42,792 bases of DNA from Micromonospora sp. KC606 (GTDB taxonomy: Bacteria > Actinomycetota > Actinomycetes > Mycobacteriales > Micromonosporaceae). Numbering within the stretch: the first letter of the stretch is position 1; the number at the start of each line of letters is the position of its first letter. Below are positions 33,440-42,068 of the stretch, one piece after another. Position numbers and translations under genes: made by a program. The stretch is from NCBI RefSeq assembly GCF_004348675.1, contig NZ_SMKN01000028.1, positions 1-42,792 on the forward strand. The letters run 5' to 3'. The notes beneath the pieces were generated by a model, which saw only the letters and a list, made by a program, of their open reading frames with translations, ran no database searches and was not told where the DNA came from.

Positions 33440-35572
33440 GTGAGCAACCGACCCCTCGCCGCCGCTGGTCGTTCCCTTCCGCTCCTGCGCGCCGGTCTGA
33501 TCACCGGCCTCGTCGTCGCCGCGCTGGCCTATCCACTGGCCGCCGCCACCGGCCTGGGCGCCAAGGCCACCGCGCACGCCATGGAGCACAAGACCAACAT
33601 CCTGCGCACCGCCATGCCGGCCGAGACGTCGTACCTCTACGCCCCCGACGGCAAGACGGTCCTGACCATGTTCTACGAGGAGTACCGGCAGTACACGAAG
33701 CTGTCGGACATGTCGCCGAACATCCAGCAGGCGATCATCGCCGCCGAGGACAACCGCTTCCACCAGCACCGCGGCGTCGACCCGAAGGGCGTCGCCCGCG
33801 CCTTCGTGGCCAACGCCCGCTCCAACGGCGTCTCCCAGGGCGCCTCCACCATCACCATGCAGTACGTCCGGATGGCGCTGCGGGACAGCGCCACCACCCC
33901 CAAGGAGGTCCAGGAGGCCACCCAGCAGACCAGCCTGCGCAAGATCAAGGAAATGCGCATGGCGCTGGACATCGAGAAGGAACTGACCAAGGACGAGATC
34001 CTTGAGCGCTACCTCAACTCGGCGTACTTCGGGCACCGGGCGTACGGCATCTACGCCGCCGCGCAGATCTTCTTCTCCAAGACCCCGGCCACCCTCACCC
34101 CCGTCGAGGCGGCCACTCTCGCCGGGCTGGTGAAGTCCCCGTCCGAGTACGACCCGATCACCTCCGACAAGAAGGCGGCGACCGAACGGCGCAACTACGT
34201 GCTCGACCGGATGGCGCAGCTCGGCTACCTCTCCCCCGACGCCGCCGCGGCGGCCAGGGCCGAACCCATCCGGACCAGGGTCACCGTTCCGGCCAACGAC
34301 TGCGCCGCCATCGCCCCCAAGTACACCACCTGGGGCTTCTACTGCGACTACGTGAAGAACTGGTGGAGCGCCCAGCCCGCCTTCGGCGCGAACCGGCTGG
34401 AACGAATGGACAAGCTGCGCCGTGGCGGCTACCGGATCGTCCTGGCCCTCGACCCGAAGGTCCAGGCGGCGGCCGAGGAGAACGTCGGCGCCGAGGAGAA
34501 CGTCGGCAGCCCGTTCGCCAACGGCATCGTTGTCGCCGAACCGGGCACCGGCCGGATCAAGGCGATGGCGGTCAACCGGACCTACTCTCTCGACCTGAGC
34601 GAGAACGGGCCCAGCTCCAATCCCGAGGCCGGCCCGAACGTCAAGGCCAACTACCCGAACACCGTCGCGCCCCTGCTCGGCGGCGGCAGCCTCCCCGGCT
34701 ACCAGGCCGGCTCCACGTTCAAGATGTTCCCGATGCTCGCCGCCCTGGACGCCGGGCTGCCACTGTCCACCGCGTTCGACTCGCCGCACCGCTACCACTC
34801 CCAGGTGTACGACGGCTGGTCGCCCTCCAACGCCAGCGGCGCGATGACCGGACGGCAGACCATGTGGTCCGGCTTCGGCAAGTCGGTGAACACGTACTTC
34901 GTCTGGCTGGAGGAGCAGGTCGGCGCGGACCGGGCGGTACGCATGGCCGAACAACTCGGGCTGCGCTGGCGCACCGACGTGGACCGCGAGCACGCCTCAC
35001 CGGCCAGGGCCAAGAAGTGGGGCGCGTTCACCCTGGGCGTCTCCGACGCCACCCCCCTGGAGATGGCCAACGCGTACGCCGCGGTCGCCGCCGACGGGCG
35101 GTACTGTGAGGCGATTCCGGTGAACTCGATCACCAGGCGGGACGGCACGCCCGCCACCTACCGGACCGCCAGCGGAATCGAACGCGAGGTGGCCAAGCCC
35201 CGGTGCCGGCAGGTGGTGAGCGCCGACGCGGCCCGGGCCGCCACCGACGCCGCCCGCTGCCCGACCGGCGACACCCCGGCCAGAGGCAGTTGCGGCGGCT
35301 GGTCGACCGCGGACAGCGTCCGGGGCACGGTGGGCCGCCCGGTCGCCGGCAAGACCGGCACCACGGACAGCACCCGGACGGCCTGGTTCGTCGGCTACAC
35401 CCCGGAACTCGCGGCGGCCAGCTTCATCGCCGACCCGGACAACCCGTTCAACGCGGTGGGTGACGGGCAGTCCCAGATCCCCATCCACGCCGTGGCCAAC
35501 ACGCTCAAGTCGGCCCTGAAGCGCACACCGGTCCGCCAGTTCACCCCGCCGTCGGACCAGATCGTGGGGTGA
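33440..35572 (+). CDS. Bifunctional penicillin-binding protein (class A)
   Basis: A membrane-anchored peptidoglycan glycosyltransferase and transpeptidase, 710 residues. One N-terminal helix (LLRAGLITGLVVAALAYPLA) is followed by the GT51 domain: Glu103 in IAAEDNRFHQHRGVDP, then QGASTITMQYVRMAL and YLNSAYFGHRAYGIYAAAQI. The transpeptidase motifs are Ser425-Thr-Phe-Lys428 in QAGSTFKM, Ser482-Val-Asn, and Lys638-Thr-Gly in VAGKTGTTDST. It polymerises glycan strands and cross-links stem peptides outside the membrane. A six-residue tandem duplication (AEENVGAEENVG) sits just before the transpeptidase domain. GTG 33440 has no ribosome site and lies 6 nt after a -10 hexamer. It is ponA/mrcB-like; the cluster shows no division genes. 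Confidence 0.94.
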   Translation: MSNRPLAAAGRSLPLLRAGLITGLVVAALAYPLAAATGLGAKATAHAMEHKTNILRTAMPAETSYLYAPDGKTVLTMFYEEYRQYTKLSDMSPNIQQAIIAAEDNRFHQHRGVDPKGVARAFVANARSNGVSQGASTITMQYVRMALRDSATTPKEVQEATQQTSLRKIKEMRMALDIEKELTKDEILERYLNSAYFGHRAYGIYAAAQIFFSKTPATLTPVEAATLAGLVKSPSEYDPITSDKKAATERRNYVLDRMAQLGYLSPDAAAAARAEPIRTRVTVPANDCAAIAPKYTTWGFYCDYVKNWWSAQPAFGANRLERMDKLRRGGYRIVLALDPKVQAAAEENVGAEENVGSPFANGIVVAEPGTGRIKAMAVNRTYSLDLSENGPSSNPEAGPNVKANYPNTVAPLLGGGSLPGYQAGSTFKMFPMLAALDAGLPLSTAFDSPHRYHSQVYDGWSPSNASGAMTGRQTMWSGFGKSVNTYFVWLEEQVGADRAVRMAEQLGLRWRTDVDREHASPARAKKWGAFTLGVSDATPLEMANAYAAVAADGRYCEAIPVNSITRRDGTPATYRTASGIEREVAKPRCRQVVSADAARAATDAARCPTGDTPARGSCGGWSTADSVRGTVGRPVAGKTGTTDSTRTAWFVGYTPELAAASFIADPDNPFNAVGDGQSQIPIHAVANTLKSALKRTPVRQFTPPSDQIVG
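34472..34507 (+). repeat. 18-bp in-frame tandem duplication in the PBP gene
   Basis: GCCGAGGAGAACGTCGGC occurs twice without a gap (34472-34489, 34490-34507) and encodes AEENVG twice at the junction between the linker and the transpeptidase domain. Confidence 0.95.
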
Positions 35573-35584
35573 CCGGCGGTGGTT

Positions 35585-35630
35585 GCGGGCTCCGCCTCGG
35601 GAATGGTGCGGTTTCCGGCGCGGAGCCCGC
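35585..35630. terminator. Terminator between PBP and GNAT genes
   Basis: GCGGGCTCCGC (35585-35595) and GCGGAGCCCGC (35620-35630) pair exactly over a 24-nt loop, between converging genes. Confidence 0.65.
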
Positions 35631-35678
35631 CGCGCCCCGGCGCGCCGAACCGGCCAGGCCGAGTGCCGACCGCGACGC

Positions 35679-36248
35679 TCAGTGCAGGTCCGCGGCGACC
35701 AGGGACCACGACTCCAGATCGACCCGGGCGCCGCGGACGAACCCCGCGTTACGCAGCAGGCCCTCATAGCTGAACCCGGCCTTCTCGGCCACCCGGCGCG
35801 ACGCCGTGTTGCCCGGCGCCACCCGCAGCTCCACCCGTTGGAAGCCGTGCTCCAGGATCAGCGCGATGGCCAGCGCGTCGACCGCCTCGGCGGCCAGGCC
35901 GAAGCCCCGGGCGTGCGGCGCGAGGGCGTACGACACCTCGGTGAGCCGGGCGCCCCAGTCGGTCCGCCGGGTCCACAGGCAGCCGACCACCCTGCCGTCC
36001 TCCCGGCGCAGCACCGCGTAGTGGTCGCCGTCGCCGCTGTCCCGGCGCTGCCGGGCCAGGTCGGTGCACCAGGCCAGCCCGTCGATCCGCCCGGCCGAGT
36101 CGGCCAACGGCAGCCACCGTTGGGTCTGCCGGTCGGCGAAGACCTCGTCGACCGCCTCCGCGTCCGCCGCGACGAGCTGGCGCACCTCCGAGCGCGGGGT
36201 GGAGACCGTCAGCTCCGGGAAGCGGCGCACCGCGACCTGCCCGATCAC
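35679..36248 (-). CDS. GNAT N-acetyltransferase (RimJ/RimL type)
   Basis: A 189-residue acetyltransferase of the RimJ/RimL subgroup, which modifies alpha-amino groups of proteins or small amines. Typical are VRQLVAADAEAVDEVFAD, the acetyl-CoA loop region VSYALAPHARGFGLAAEAVD, LILEHGFQRVELRVAPGN and TASRRVAEKAGFSYEGLLRN. The GTG start at 36248 overlaps the stop of the CobB-like gene (GTGA), so the two are translationally coupled, which suggests a joint function; the substrate is unknown. It converges on the PBP gene. Confidence 0.9.
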   Translation of the reverse strand: MIGQVAVRRFPELTVSTPRSEVRQLVAADAEAVDEVFADRQTQRWLPLADSAGRIDGLAWCTDLARQRRDSGDGDHYAVLRREDGRVVGCLWTRRTDWGARLTEVSYALAPHARGFGLAAEAVDALAIALILEHGFQRVELRVAPGNTASRRVAEKAGFSYEGLLRNAGFVRGARVDLESWSLVAADLH

Positions 36249-37660
36249 GCCAGGGCTCCGACGCCCTCGGCCTGCCGGGCCGCCGTGACCAGCCGGGCCG
36301 CCACCGCCGGATCCGCCGCCCAGTGCAGCCCGAGCTGCGAGGCGTGTACGCCCCGCCAGACGAAACCCTCCGGTGCGCCGCCGCCCCAGGACCACGCCGG
36401 GTGCTCACCGGCGCGGGGGGTGAGCACCGCCGCGTGCTGCTTGTAGCCCCGCACGGTCGCGCCCGCCTCGGCGACCACGCTGGCCGTCCGGGCGGTCGCC
36501 TCGCGGTAGCCGACCACCAGGCCGTCGCGGGTCACGCCGGTGGCGTCCAGCACCCCGCACATCGGCAGGCCGTCCAGCTCCCGGGACAGCCAGAGCAGAC
36601 CGGTGCCCTCGGCCACCACCGGACGGCCGGTGCGGGCCAGCTCCGCGACCGCGATGCAGAGTCGGCGGTTGGCGGCAAGGTCCCGGGCGCACGCCTCGGG
36701 CAGGCCGGCGCCGACCACCAACGCCCGGGTGCCGGCGGGCAGCGCCTCGTCGCGCAGCGGGTCGACGGTGACCACCTCGGCGCCGGCGGCACGCAGCAAC
36801 TCGGCCGTCTCCGCGTAGCTGTAGCCGCCACCCGGTCCACCCGCCAGCGCGACGACCGGGGCGGGCCCGGTCGCTGCCTCACCGGTGGCGGACCCGGCCG
36901 GAGCACCGGTACCGGTGGCGAGCGCCTGCGTCGCGGGCGACCACGGCGGGATCGACAGGGGCGGCGCGGACCGGCCCAGGGCGAGCAGCCGGTCCAGCTC
37001 GACGGTGGCGGCGACCGCCTCACCGAGCCGACGCACCGCCCGGGAGGCCTCGGCGTCGCGCCGGACCACCGGCAGCACCCCGTGCCGGCGGGCGGGCAGC
37101 ACCGACGGCAGCTCGTGGCGGCGCAGCGCGCCGTAGACCGGCACGTCGATGTCGTCGAGCGCCTCGCGGAGCATCGTCTCGTGCCGTGGGGAGGCGACCT
37201 GGGTGAGGATCACGCCACCCAGCCAGAGCTGCTCGTCGTACGACCGGAATCCGTGCACGAGGGCGGCCACCGACTGGCCCATCGCGGCGACGTCCACCAC
37301 CAGCACGACCGGGCTGCGCAGCACGGTGGCGACCGCCGCCGTCGACTCCTCGTCGGGGCGGCCGGAGACCGAGTCGTAGAGGCCCATCGTGCCCTGGACC
37401 ACCGCCAGGCCGGCGCCGGCGGCGCCGTGCGCGAATAGCGGCCCGAGGCGGTCGGCCCCGACCAGCCGGGGGTCCAGGTTCCGTCCGGGCCGCCCGGCCG
37501 CCATCCCCAGGTAGGCGGCGTCGACGTGGTCCGGCCCGACCTTGAAGCCGGCGACCTCGACGCCGCGCTCGGCGAGCGCGGCGAGCAGGCCGACGGCGAG
37601 GGCGTTCGTGCCGTGTCCGGAGGACGGCGCGCTGAGCACGAGGCGCGGCACCGGGGTCAT
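36245..37660 (-). CDS. CobB-like protein (cobyrinate a,c-diamide synthase family), probably non-canonical
   Basis: A 471-residue member of the CobB/CbiA family: an N-terminal dethiobiotin synthetase-like ATPase domain and a C-terminal glutamine amidotransferase-like domain. Overall order is kept (AGFKVGPDHVDAAYLGMAAG, VVQGTMGLYDSVSGR, VVLVVDVAAMGQSVAALVHG, LDGLPMCGVLDATG, ASQLGLHW). Key residues are not: the P-loop reads APSSGHGTNAL, with Thr18-Asn19 where Lys-Thr is expected, and the amidotransferase motif reads VVAEGTGLLWL, with Gly352 where AECAG carries the nucleophilic Cys. The end region has GYKQHAA in place of the usual GHEFH. It may be a pseudoenzyme or use another chemistry. ATG 37660 has GAGGAG upstream (ATG 37663 also possible). 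It is coupled to a GNAT gene. Confidence 0.85.
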   Translation of the reverse strand: MTPVPRLVLSAPSSGHGTNALAVGLLAALAERGVEVAGFKVGPDHVDAAYLGMAAGRPGRNLDPRLVGADRLGPLFAHGAAGAGLAVVQGTMGLYDSVSGRPDEESTAAVATVLRSPVVLVVDVAAMGQSVAALVHGFRSYDEQLWLGGVILTQVASPRHETMLREALDDIDVPVYGALRRHELPSVLPARRHGVLPVVRRDAEASRAVRRLGEAVAATVELDRLLALGRSAPPLSIPPWSPATQALATGTGAPAGSATGEAATGPAPVVALAGGPGGGYSYAETAELLRAAGAEVVTVDPLRDEALPAGTRALVVGAGLPEACARDLAANRRLCIAVAELARTGRPVVAEGTGLLWLSRELDGLPMCGVLDATGVTRDGLVVGYREATARTASVVAEAGATVRGYKQHAAVLTPRAGEHPAWSWGGGAPEGFVWRGVHASQLGLHWAADPAVAARLVTAARQAEGVGALA

Positions 37661-37746
37661 CATCGACTCCTCGCAGGCGACAGGAAGTGGCGCACGGACA
37701 ACCGGGAGGAACCCACCCGGCGATCCGCTCGCGTGACCATACCCGC

Positions 37747-37800
37747 CCGGACCAGCCGGTGGCGGCCTCCTGGCCACCGGACCAGCTGGTGGCGGCCTCC
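37747..37800. repeat. Two direct repeats with internal dyads upstream of the CobB-like gene
   Basis: Two 24-nt units, 37747-37770 and 37777-37800, differ at one base and are 30 nt apart. Each contains a near or perfect palindrome (ACCAGCCGGT, ACCAGCTGGT). They lie in the divergent space between the CobB-like and SURF1 genes and could bind a regulator. Confidence 0.5.
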
Positions 37801-37849
37801 GGGCAAGACCCACCCGGGCCGTCGCGACCGGTGGCGGTGGCCGAACGGG

Positions 37850-37855
37850 TAGCCT
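37850..37855 (+). promoter_or_regulatory. -10-like TAGCCT before SURF1 gene
   Basis: TAGCCT ends 6 nt before the GTG at 37862; no ribosome site, so probably leaderless. Confidence 0.45.
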
Positions 37856-37861
37856 CGTGCT

Positions 37862-38680
37862 GTGTACCGGTTCCTGCTGACCCCCCGCTGGCTGGGCATT
37901 CTCGCGCTGACCCTGGTCGCCGCCGCGGTGATGGCGCTGCTCGGCGACTGGCAGCTGGACCGCTACCGGGAGCGCACCGCGGTCAACGAGCGCATCGACG
38001 CCGGCAGCCGGGGGGCCGCCGCGCCGCTGCGCGACCGGGTGCCGGCCCCCACCGGCGGCGCGGGCACGGCCGGTCCGGCCCCCGCCGAGGAGGACCAGTG
38101 GAGCCGGGTCACCGTCACCGGCCGGTACGACCCGACGAACGTGGTCCTGGTCCGCGGCCGGACCGTGGACCGCACCGTCGGCTTCGAGGTGATCGTCCCG
38201 CTGCTCCTAGCCGACGGCAGCGCCGTGCTGGTCGACCAGGGCTGGATCCCGCCCGCGCCGGGGGGCGGGGCGATGACCGCCCCGCGGGTGCCCGCCGTGC
38301 CCGCCGGCGAGGTGACCGTGATCGGCCGGGTGCATCCCACGGAGACCGGCGGCAGTGGGGTGGAGCGGCGCGACGGCCGGTTGGAGACCCGTCGGGTCAC
38401 CGTCGGCAAGCTCGCCGCGCAGCTGCCCTACCCGGTGCACGGGGCGTACCTGCTGTCAGACGAGCAGAATCCGGCACCCGACCCGACCTTCAAGGCGGTG
38501 CCGATCGGGCACGCCAACAACTGGCAGAACCTCGGCTACGTCGTCCAGTGGTGGATCTTCGCGGGGATGACGCTGGTCGGCTACGCCTGGGTGGCCCGCC
38601 GGGAGGCCCAGCACGTGGCCGGGCCGGATCGGCCGAAGGGCCCGGTCGACCGGGCCGCCGAACCGGCCACGCCGGCCTGA
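37862..38680 (+). CDS. SURF1 family protein
   Basis: A 272-residue membrane protein of the SURF1 family, which assists cytochrome c oxidase assembly, probably in haem a insertion. The layout is classical: an N-terminal helix (WLGILALTLVAAAVMALLGDWQLDR, with GxWQ at its end), a large extracytoplasmic domain, and a C-terminal helix WWIFAGMTLVGYAWV. Signature segments are TGRYDPTNVVLVRGRTVD, VLVDQGWIPP, and HANNWQNLGYVVQWWIFA. Start GTG lies 6 nt after a -10 hexamer. It converges closely (12 nt) on the DNA ligase gene. Confidence 0.92.
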   Translation: MYRFLLTPRWLGILALTLVAAAVMALLGDWQLDRYRERTAVNERIDAGSRGAAAPLRDRVPAPTGGAGTAGPAPAEEDQWSRVTVTGRYDPTNVVLVRGRTVDRTVGFEVIVPLLLADGSAVLVDQGWIPPAPGGGAMTAPRVPAVPAGEVTVIGRVHPTETGGSGVERRDGRLETRRVTVGKLAAQLPYPVHGAYLLSDEQNPAPDPTFKAVPIGHANNWQNLGYVVQWWIFAGMTLVGYAWVARREAQHVAGPDRPKGPVDRAAEPATPA

Positions 38681-38692
38681 CCCGTCGGCCCG

Positions 38693-40276
38693 TCAGCCGC
38701 CGGCCCTTCCGGCGTGGATGGCCCGGACCATGTCGATGGTGTCCGCCTCGGCGGCGGTCTTGTCCTCCCGGTAGCGCACCACGCGGGCGAACCGCAGCGC
38801 CACCCCGCCCGGGTAACGGGAGCTGGTCTGCACCCCGTCGAAGGCGATCTCGACCACCTGCTCGGGCCGGACCCGCACCACCCGGTCGCCGCGCTCGACG
38901 GCGAGGGTGAGGAACCGCTCGGTCTGCCAGCGCAGCAGCTCGTCGGTGAGGCCCTTGAACGTCTTGCCGAGCATCACGAAGCCTGCGGTGCGCGGGTCGC
39001 GCGCGCCGAGGTGGAGATTCGACAGCCAGCCCTGCCGGCGGCCGCTGCCCCACTCCACCGCGAGAACCACCAGGTCGAGGGTGTGCCGGGGCTTGACCTT
39101 GACCCAGGCCGCGCCGCGCCGCCCCGCGTCGTACGGCGCGTCCGGCGCCTTCACCACGACACCTTCCTGCCCGGCGTCGAGCGCCGCCGCGAAGGCCGCG
39201 CCGGCCTGCTCGCCGTCGGTGACCTCCACCCGCCCCACCAGCAGCGACTCGTCGACCGTGCTGGCCAGCGCCGCCCACCGCTCCCGGCCCGGCCGGTCGA
39301 TGAGATCCGCCCCGTCGAGGTGCAGCAGGTCGAAGAAGTACGGCGTGAGCACCGCGTTGCCGGTGGTCCGGGCGGCGGCGAGCACCGCCGGCGCCACGGG
39401 CGTGCCGCCGGTGGTGCTCGGCGTGGCGCGACGGGCGGCGCGGCTGGCGGTCTGCTGGAACGGCAGCGGGCGGCCGGTCGCGTCCAGCCCGATCGCCTCG
39501 CCGTCGAGCACAAGCTCCCGGGCCGGGAGCGCGCGCACGGCGGCCACCACCTCCGGTACCCGGGTGGTGATCTCGTCGAGGCTGCGGGTGAAGACCGCGA
39601 TGTCGTCGCCCGAACGGTGCACCTGGATGCGGATGCCGTCCAGTTTGACGTCGACCACCGCCGGGGCACCGGTGGCCTCCAGCGCCGCGTCGACGGTCGG
39701 CGCGCTCTGCGCCAGCATCGGGGCCAGCGGTCGACCCACCCGCAACCCGAACCCGGCCAGCGCGGCGGTGCCCCCGGTGAGCGCGGCCACCGCGACGGCG
39801 CGCAGGTCACCGGCGAGTAGCAGGGCGCGGCGGACGGCGACGACCGGCACCTCCGCCGCCCGGGCGACGGCATCCACGAGCAGCCCCGCCTGCGCGCCCT
39901 GGCGCAGTTCGCCCCGGAACAGCCCGACCAGCAGCCGCTGCTCCTCGGCCGTGGCGGCGGCGAAGAGCGCGCGGAGCAGCTCCCGCCGGCGGACCTGAGA
40001 GCCGGGCCCGTGCACGGCGGCGATCTGCTCCACCGTGGCGTCGACGACCGCGACGGTCAGCGTCGGCTCGGTCGCCGGCGCCGGCAGGTCCCGCAGGCTG
40101 GCCCAGCCCACGCCGGTCTGCCGCTGGCGCAGCTCTCCGGCGAGGTAGCCGGCGCCGGCCGGCGCCTCGGCCGGGTCCAGTGACCGGAGGGCGACGGCGA
40201 GCAGCTCGACCTTGGCTCGCCGGCCGCTGGTTGCGGCGACGGCTGCGGAGGTGGCTGCCAGGTCGAGAAACCGCAC
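38693..40276 (-). CDS. ligB: ATP-dependent DNA ligase (LigB type)
   Basis: A 527-residue ATP-dependent ligase that seals DNA nicks, an accessory to NAD-dependent LigA. The adenylated lysine is Lys211 in VDVKLDGIR; other nucleotidyltransferase motifs are VFTRSLDEITTRVPEV, LVLDGEAIGLD, LTPYFFDLLHLDG, GVVVKAPDAPYDAGRRG and WVKVKP. The N-terminal 180 residues are the helical DNA-binding domain (VGLFRGELRQGAQAGLLVDA), and an OB domain ends the protein. This is the Rv3062-like class. GTG 40276 is preceded by CAGGAT at 6 nt. It converges on the SURF1 gene. Confidence 0.94.
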   Translation of the reverse strand: MRFLDLAATSAAVAATSGRRAKVELLAVALRSLDPAEAPAGAGYLAGELRQRQTGVGWASLRDLPAPATEPTLTVAVVDATVEQIAAVHGPGSQVRRRELLRALFAAATAEEQRLLVGLFRGELRQGAQAGLLVDAVARAAEVPVVAVRRALLLAGDLRAVAVAALTGGTAALAGFGLRVGRPLAPMLAQSAPTVDAALEATGAPAVVDVKLDGIRIQVHRSGDDIAVFTRSLDEITTRVPEVVAAVRALPARELVLDGEAIGLDATGRPLPFQQTASRAARRATPSTTGGTPVAPAVLAAARTTGNAVLTPYFFDLLHLDGADLIDRPGRERWAALASTVDESLLVGRVEVTDGEQAGAAFAAALDAGQEGVVVKAPDAPYDAGRRGAAWVKVKPRHTLDLVVLAVEWGSGRRQGWLSNLHLGARDPRTAGFVMLGKTFKGLTDELLRWQTERFLTLAVERGDRVVRVRPEQVVEIAFDGVQTSSRYPGGVALRFARVVRYREDKTAAEADTIDMVRAIHAGRAGG

Positions 40277-40282
40277 GGCCTC

Positions 40283-40288
40283 ATCCTG
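40283..40288 (-). promoter_or_regulatory. -10-like CAGGAT before ligB
   Basis: On the minus strand CAGGAT ends 6 nt before the ligB GTG. Confidence 0.45.
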
Positions 40289-40346
40289 CCAGCCACCCCC
40301 GACTCCACCCGGGTATTGCCGTACCCGGGGGCCGGTTGCCGGGCAG

Positions 40347-40553
40347 TCAGGCGGACACGGGCTCCTCGACACGCAGGCCACGAGCGCGCACCCCGTCGGC
40401 GACCCGGGAGAGCACCGCGTCGAGGGCGACCAGCGCGGCGGAGAGCTCACCGAGCTGGTCCTTGAGCGTGTCCTCGGGCCACGCGGAGACGTCGATGTCC
40501 CCCAGAGCACTGACGGCGGCTTCGAGCCGCGACATCACCTCGTTCGTACGCAT
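40347..40553 (-). CDS. Small helical protein resembling a DUF222 N-terminus
   Basis: A 68-residue protein, MRTNEVMSRLEAAVSALGDID..., almost entirely helical, with LKDQLGELSAALVALDAVLSRVADGVRARG. This closely resembles the N-terminal repeat of DUF222/13E12-type HNH proteins, but no HNH domain follows and the frame ends cleanly. It may be a free-standing small protein or what remains of a longer gene. The ATG lies 7 nt after TAGCCT, and no ribosome site is present. It lies 71 nt upstream of ligB on the same strand. Confidence 0.65.
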   Translation of the reverse strand: MRTNEVMSRLEAAVSALGDIDVSAWPEDTLKDQLGELSAALVALDAVLSRVADGVRARGLRVEEPVSA

Positions 40554-40560
40554 GTTCGAA

Positions 40561-40566
40561 AGGCTA
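40561..40566 (-). promoter_or_regulatory. -10-like TAGCCT before the small DUF222-like gene
   Basis: On the minus strand TAGCCT (preceded by TA, making TATAGCCT) ends 7 nt before the ATG at 40553. Confidence 0.4.
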
Positions 40567-40700
40567 TAGCAGCCGCGCGCCCGACACACCGCAAACTCCG
40601 ACATCCGCCTCAAAGTTACGGTTCCGCGACCTGGCGCGGCGGCACACGCTCCCGCCCGGGAGACGCTCCCACCGCCCCGGCGGCACCGGGGCCCGTCGAC

Positions 40701-42068
40701 TCAGCCGGCGCGCCGGGCGGCTTCGGCGACCTTCGCCAGCAGCAGCGCCTCGGCGAGGCACACCCGGGCGAACTCGCCGAGGTGCAGGCTCTCGTTCGGG
40801 CCGTGCGCCTGGGCGTGCGGGTCCTCCACGCCGGTGACCAGGATCGCCGCCTCCGGGAACATCTCCTGGAAGGTGGCGATGAACGGAATCGAGCCGCCGA
40901 GACCGATGTCGACCGGGTCGGTGCCGTCCCAGGCGATGCGGAACGCCGACCGGGCGGCGTCGAACATCGGGCCGGTGGCGTCAATGACGCACGGGGCGCC
41001 ATCGTGCTCGAAGCTCACCGTGACCTGGGCACCCCACGGGGCGTGCCGCTCCAGGTGGGCGCGGAGCGCCTCGTACGCCCGCTTCGGGTCGTCGCCCGGC
41101 GCCAGCCGTACGCTGAGCTTGGCCTTGGCTGCCGGGACCAGCGCGTTCGGCGCCTCGGCGGTGGCCGGGGCGTCGATGCCGAGGATCGCCAGCGCCGGCT
41201 TGGTCCAGAGCCGGTCGGTGATCCGCCCGGTGCCGAAGAACGACGCTCCCGCCACCAGCCCGGCCTCGGCACGGAACCGGTCCTCGGGGTAGTCGACGCT
41301 GGCGCCCTCCCGGCCGACCAAGCCCTCGACGGCCACGCTCCCGGCGTCGTCGTGCAGCGTCGACAGCAGTCGGACCAGCGCGGTCAGCGCGTCCGGCACC
41401 GCGCCGCCGAACATACCGCTGTGCACGGCGTGGTCGAGGGTACGCACCTCGACGAAGCAGTTGACGATGCCGCGCAGCGAGGTGGTCAGCGCCGGCACAC
41501 CGATGTCCCAGTTGACGGAGTCGGCGATGACGATCACGTCGGAGGCGATCTCGTCGCGGTGCGCGGCGAGCAGCGACTCCAGCGAGTCGGAACCGTACTC
41601 CTCCTCGCCCTCGACGAACAGGACCACACCGACCGGGAGCTGGTCGCCGAAGGCGCGCAACGCGGCGACGTGCGCCAGGATGCCGGCCTTGTCGTCGGCG
41701 GCGCCCCGGCCGTAGAGGCGGCCGCCCCGCTCGACCGGCTCGAACGGGTCGGAGTCCCACAGCGAGAGGTCGCCGACCGGCTGCACGTCGTGGTGGGCGT
41801 ACAGCAAGACGGTGGGCGCACCGGGCGGGGCCGGCTTCGTCCCGATCACCGCCGGCTGGCCGCCCGAACGCACGATCTTCGTGTCGAGGCCGCAGCCGCG
41901 CAGCAGCTCGGCGACGGCCTCGGCGGAGCGCTCCACGTGCGAGTGGTCGAAACCCTCGAAGGCGATGCCGGGGATACGGACGAGGCGTTCCAGGTCGGCC
42001 CGCACCCCGGGCAGCGCACGCGCGACCGCGGCCCGGACGTCGGACTCGGACATGATCGGAGTGGTCAT
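40701..42068 (-). CDS. M20 family dipeptidase
   Basis: A 455-residue zinc dipeptidase of the M20/CNDP type that cleaves dipeptides, probably in the cytoplasm. Metal and catalytic segments are VLLYAHHDVQPVGD, YGRGAADDKAGILAH, VLFVEGEEEYGSDSL and VIVIADSVNWD, and the last ligand His in DPHAQAHGPNESLHLGEFA. The lid domain between (SLRGIVNCFVEVRTLDHAVH) is also typical. The ATG at 42066-42068 overlaps the stop of the upstream uridine kinase-like gene (ATGA), so the two are coupled; an ATG at 42077 is an alternative. No signal peptide. Confidence 0.93.
   Translation of the reverse strand: MTTPIMSESDVRAAVARALPGVRADLERLVRIPGIAFEGFDHSHVERSAEAVAELLRGCGLDTKIVRSGGQPAVIGTKPAPPGAPTVLLYAHHDVQPVGDLSLWDSDPFEPVERGGRLYGRGAADDKAGILAHVAALRAFGDQLPVGVVLFVEGEEEYGSDSLESLLAAHRDEIASDVIVIADSVNWDIGVPALTTSLRGIVNCFVEVRTLDHAVHSGMFGGAVPDALTALVRLLSTLHDDAGSVAVEGLVGREGASVDYPEDRFRAEAGLVAGASFFGTGRITDRLWTKPALAILGIDAPATAEAPNALVPAAKAKLSVRLAPGDDPKRAYEALRAHLERHAPWGAQVTVSFEHDGAPCVIDATGPMFDAARSAFRIAWDGTDPVDIGLGGSIPFIATFQEMFPEAAILVTGVEDPHAQAHGPNESLHLGEFARVCLAEALLLAKVAEAARRAG

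Noticed and set aside
37661..37861. Cobalamin riboswitch upstream of the CobB-like gene
   Set aside because: I looked for the GCCACTG and GGGAA...GGTG-type conserved boxes on the minus strand and did not find them in order.
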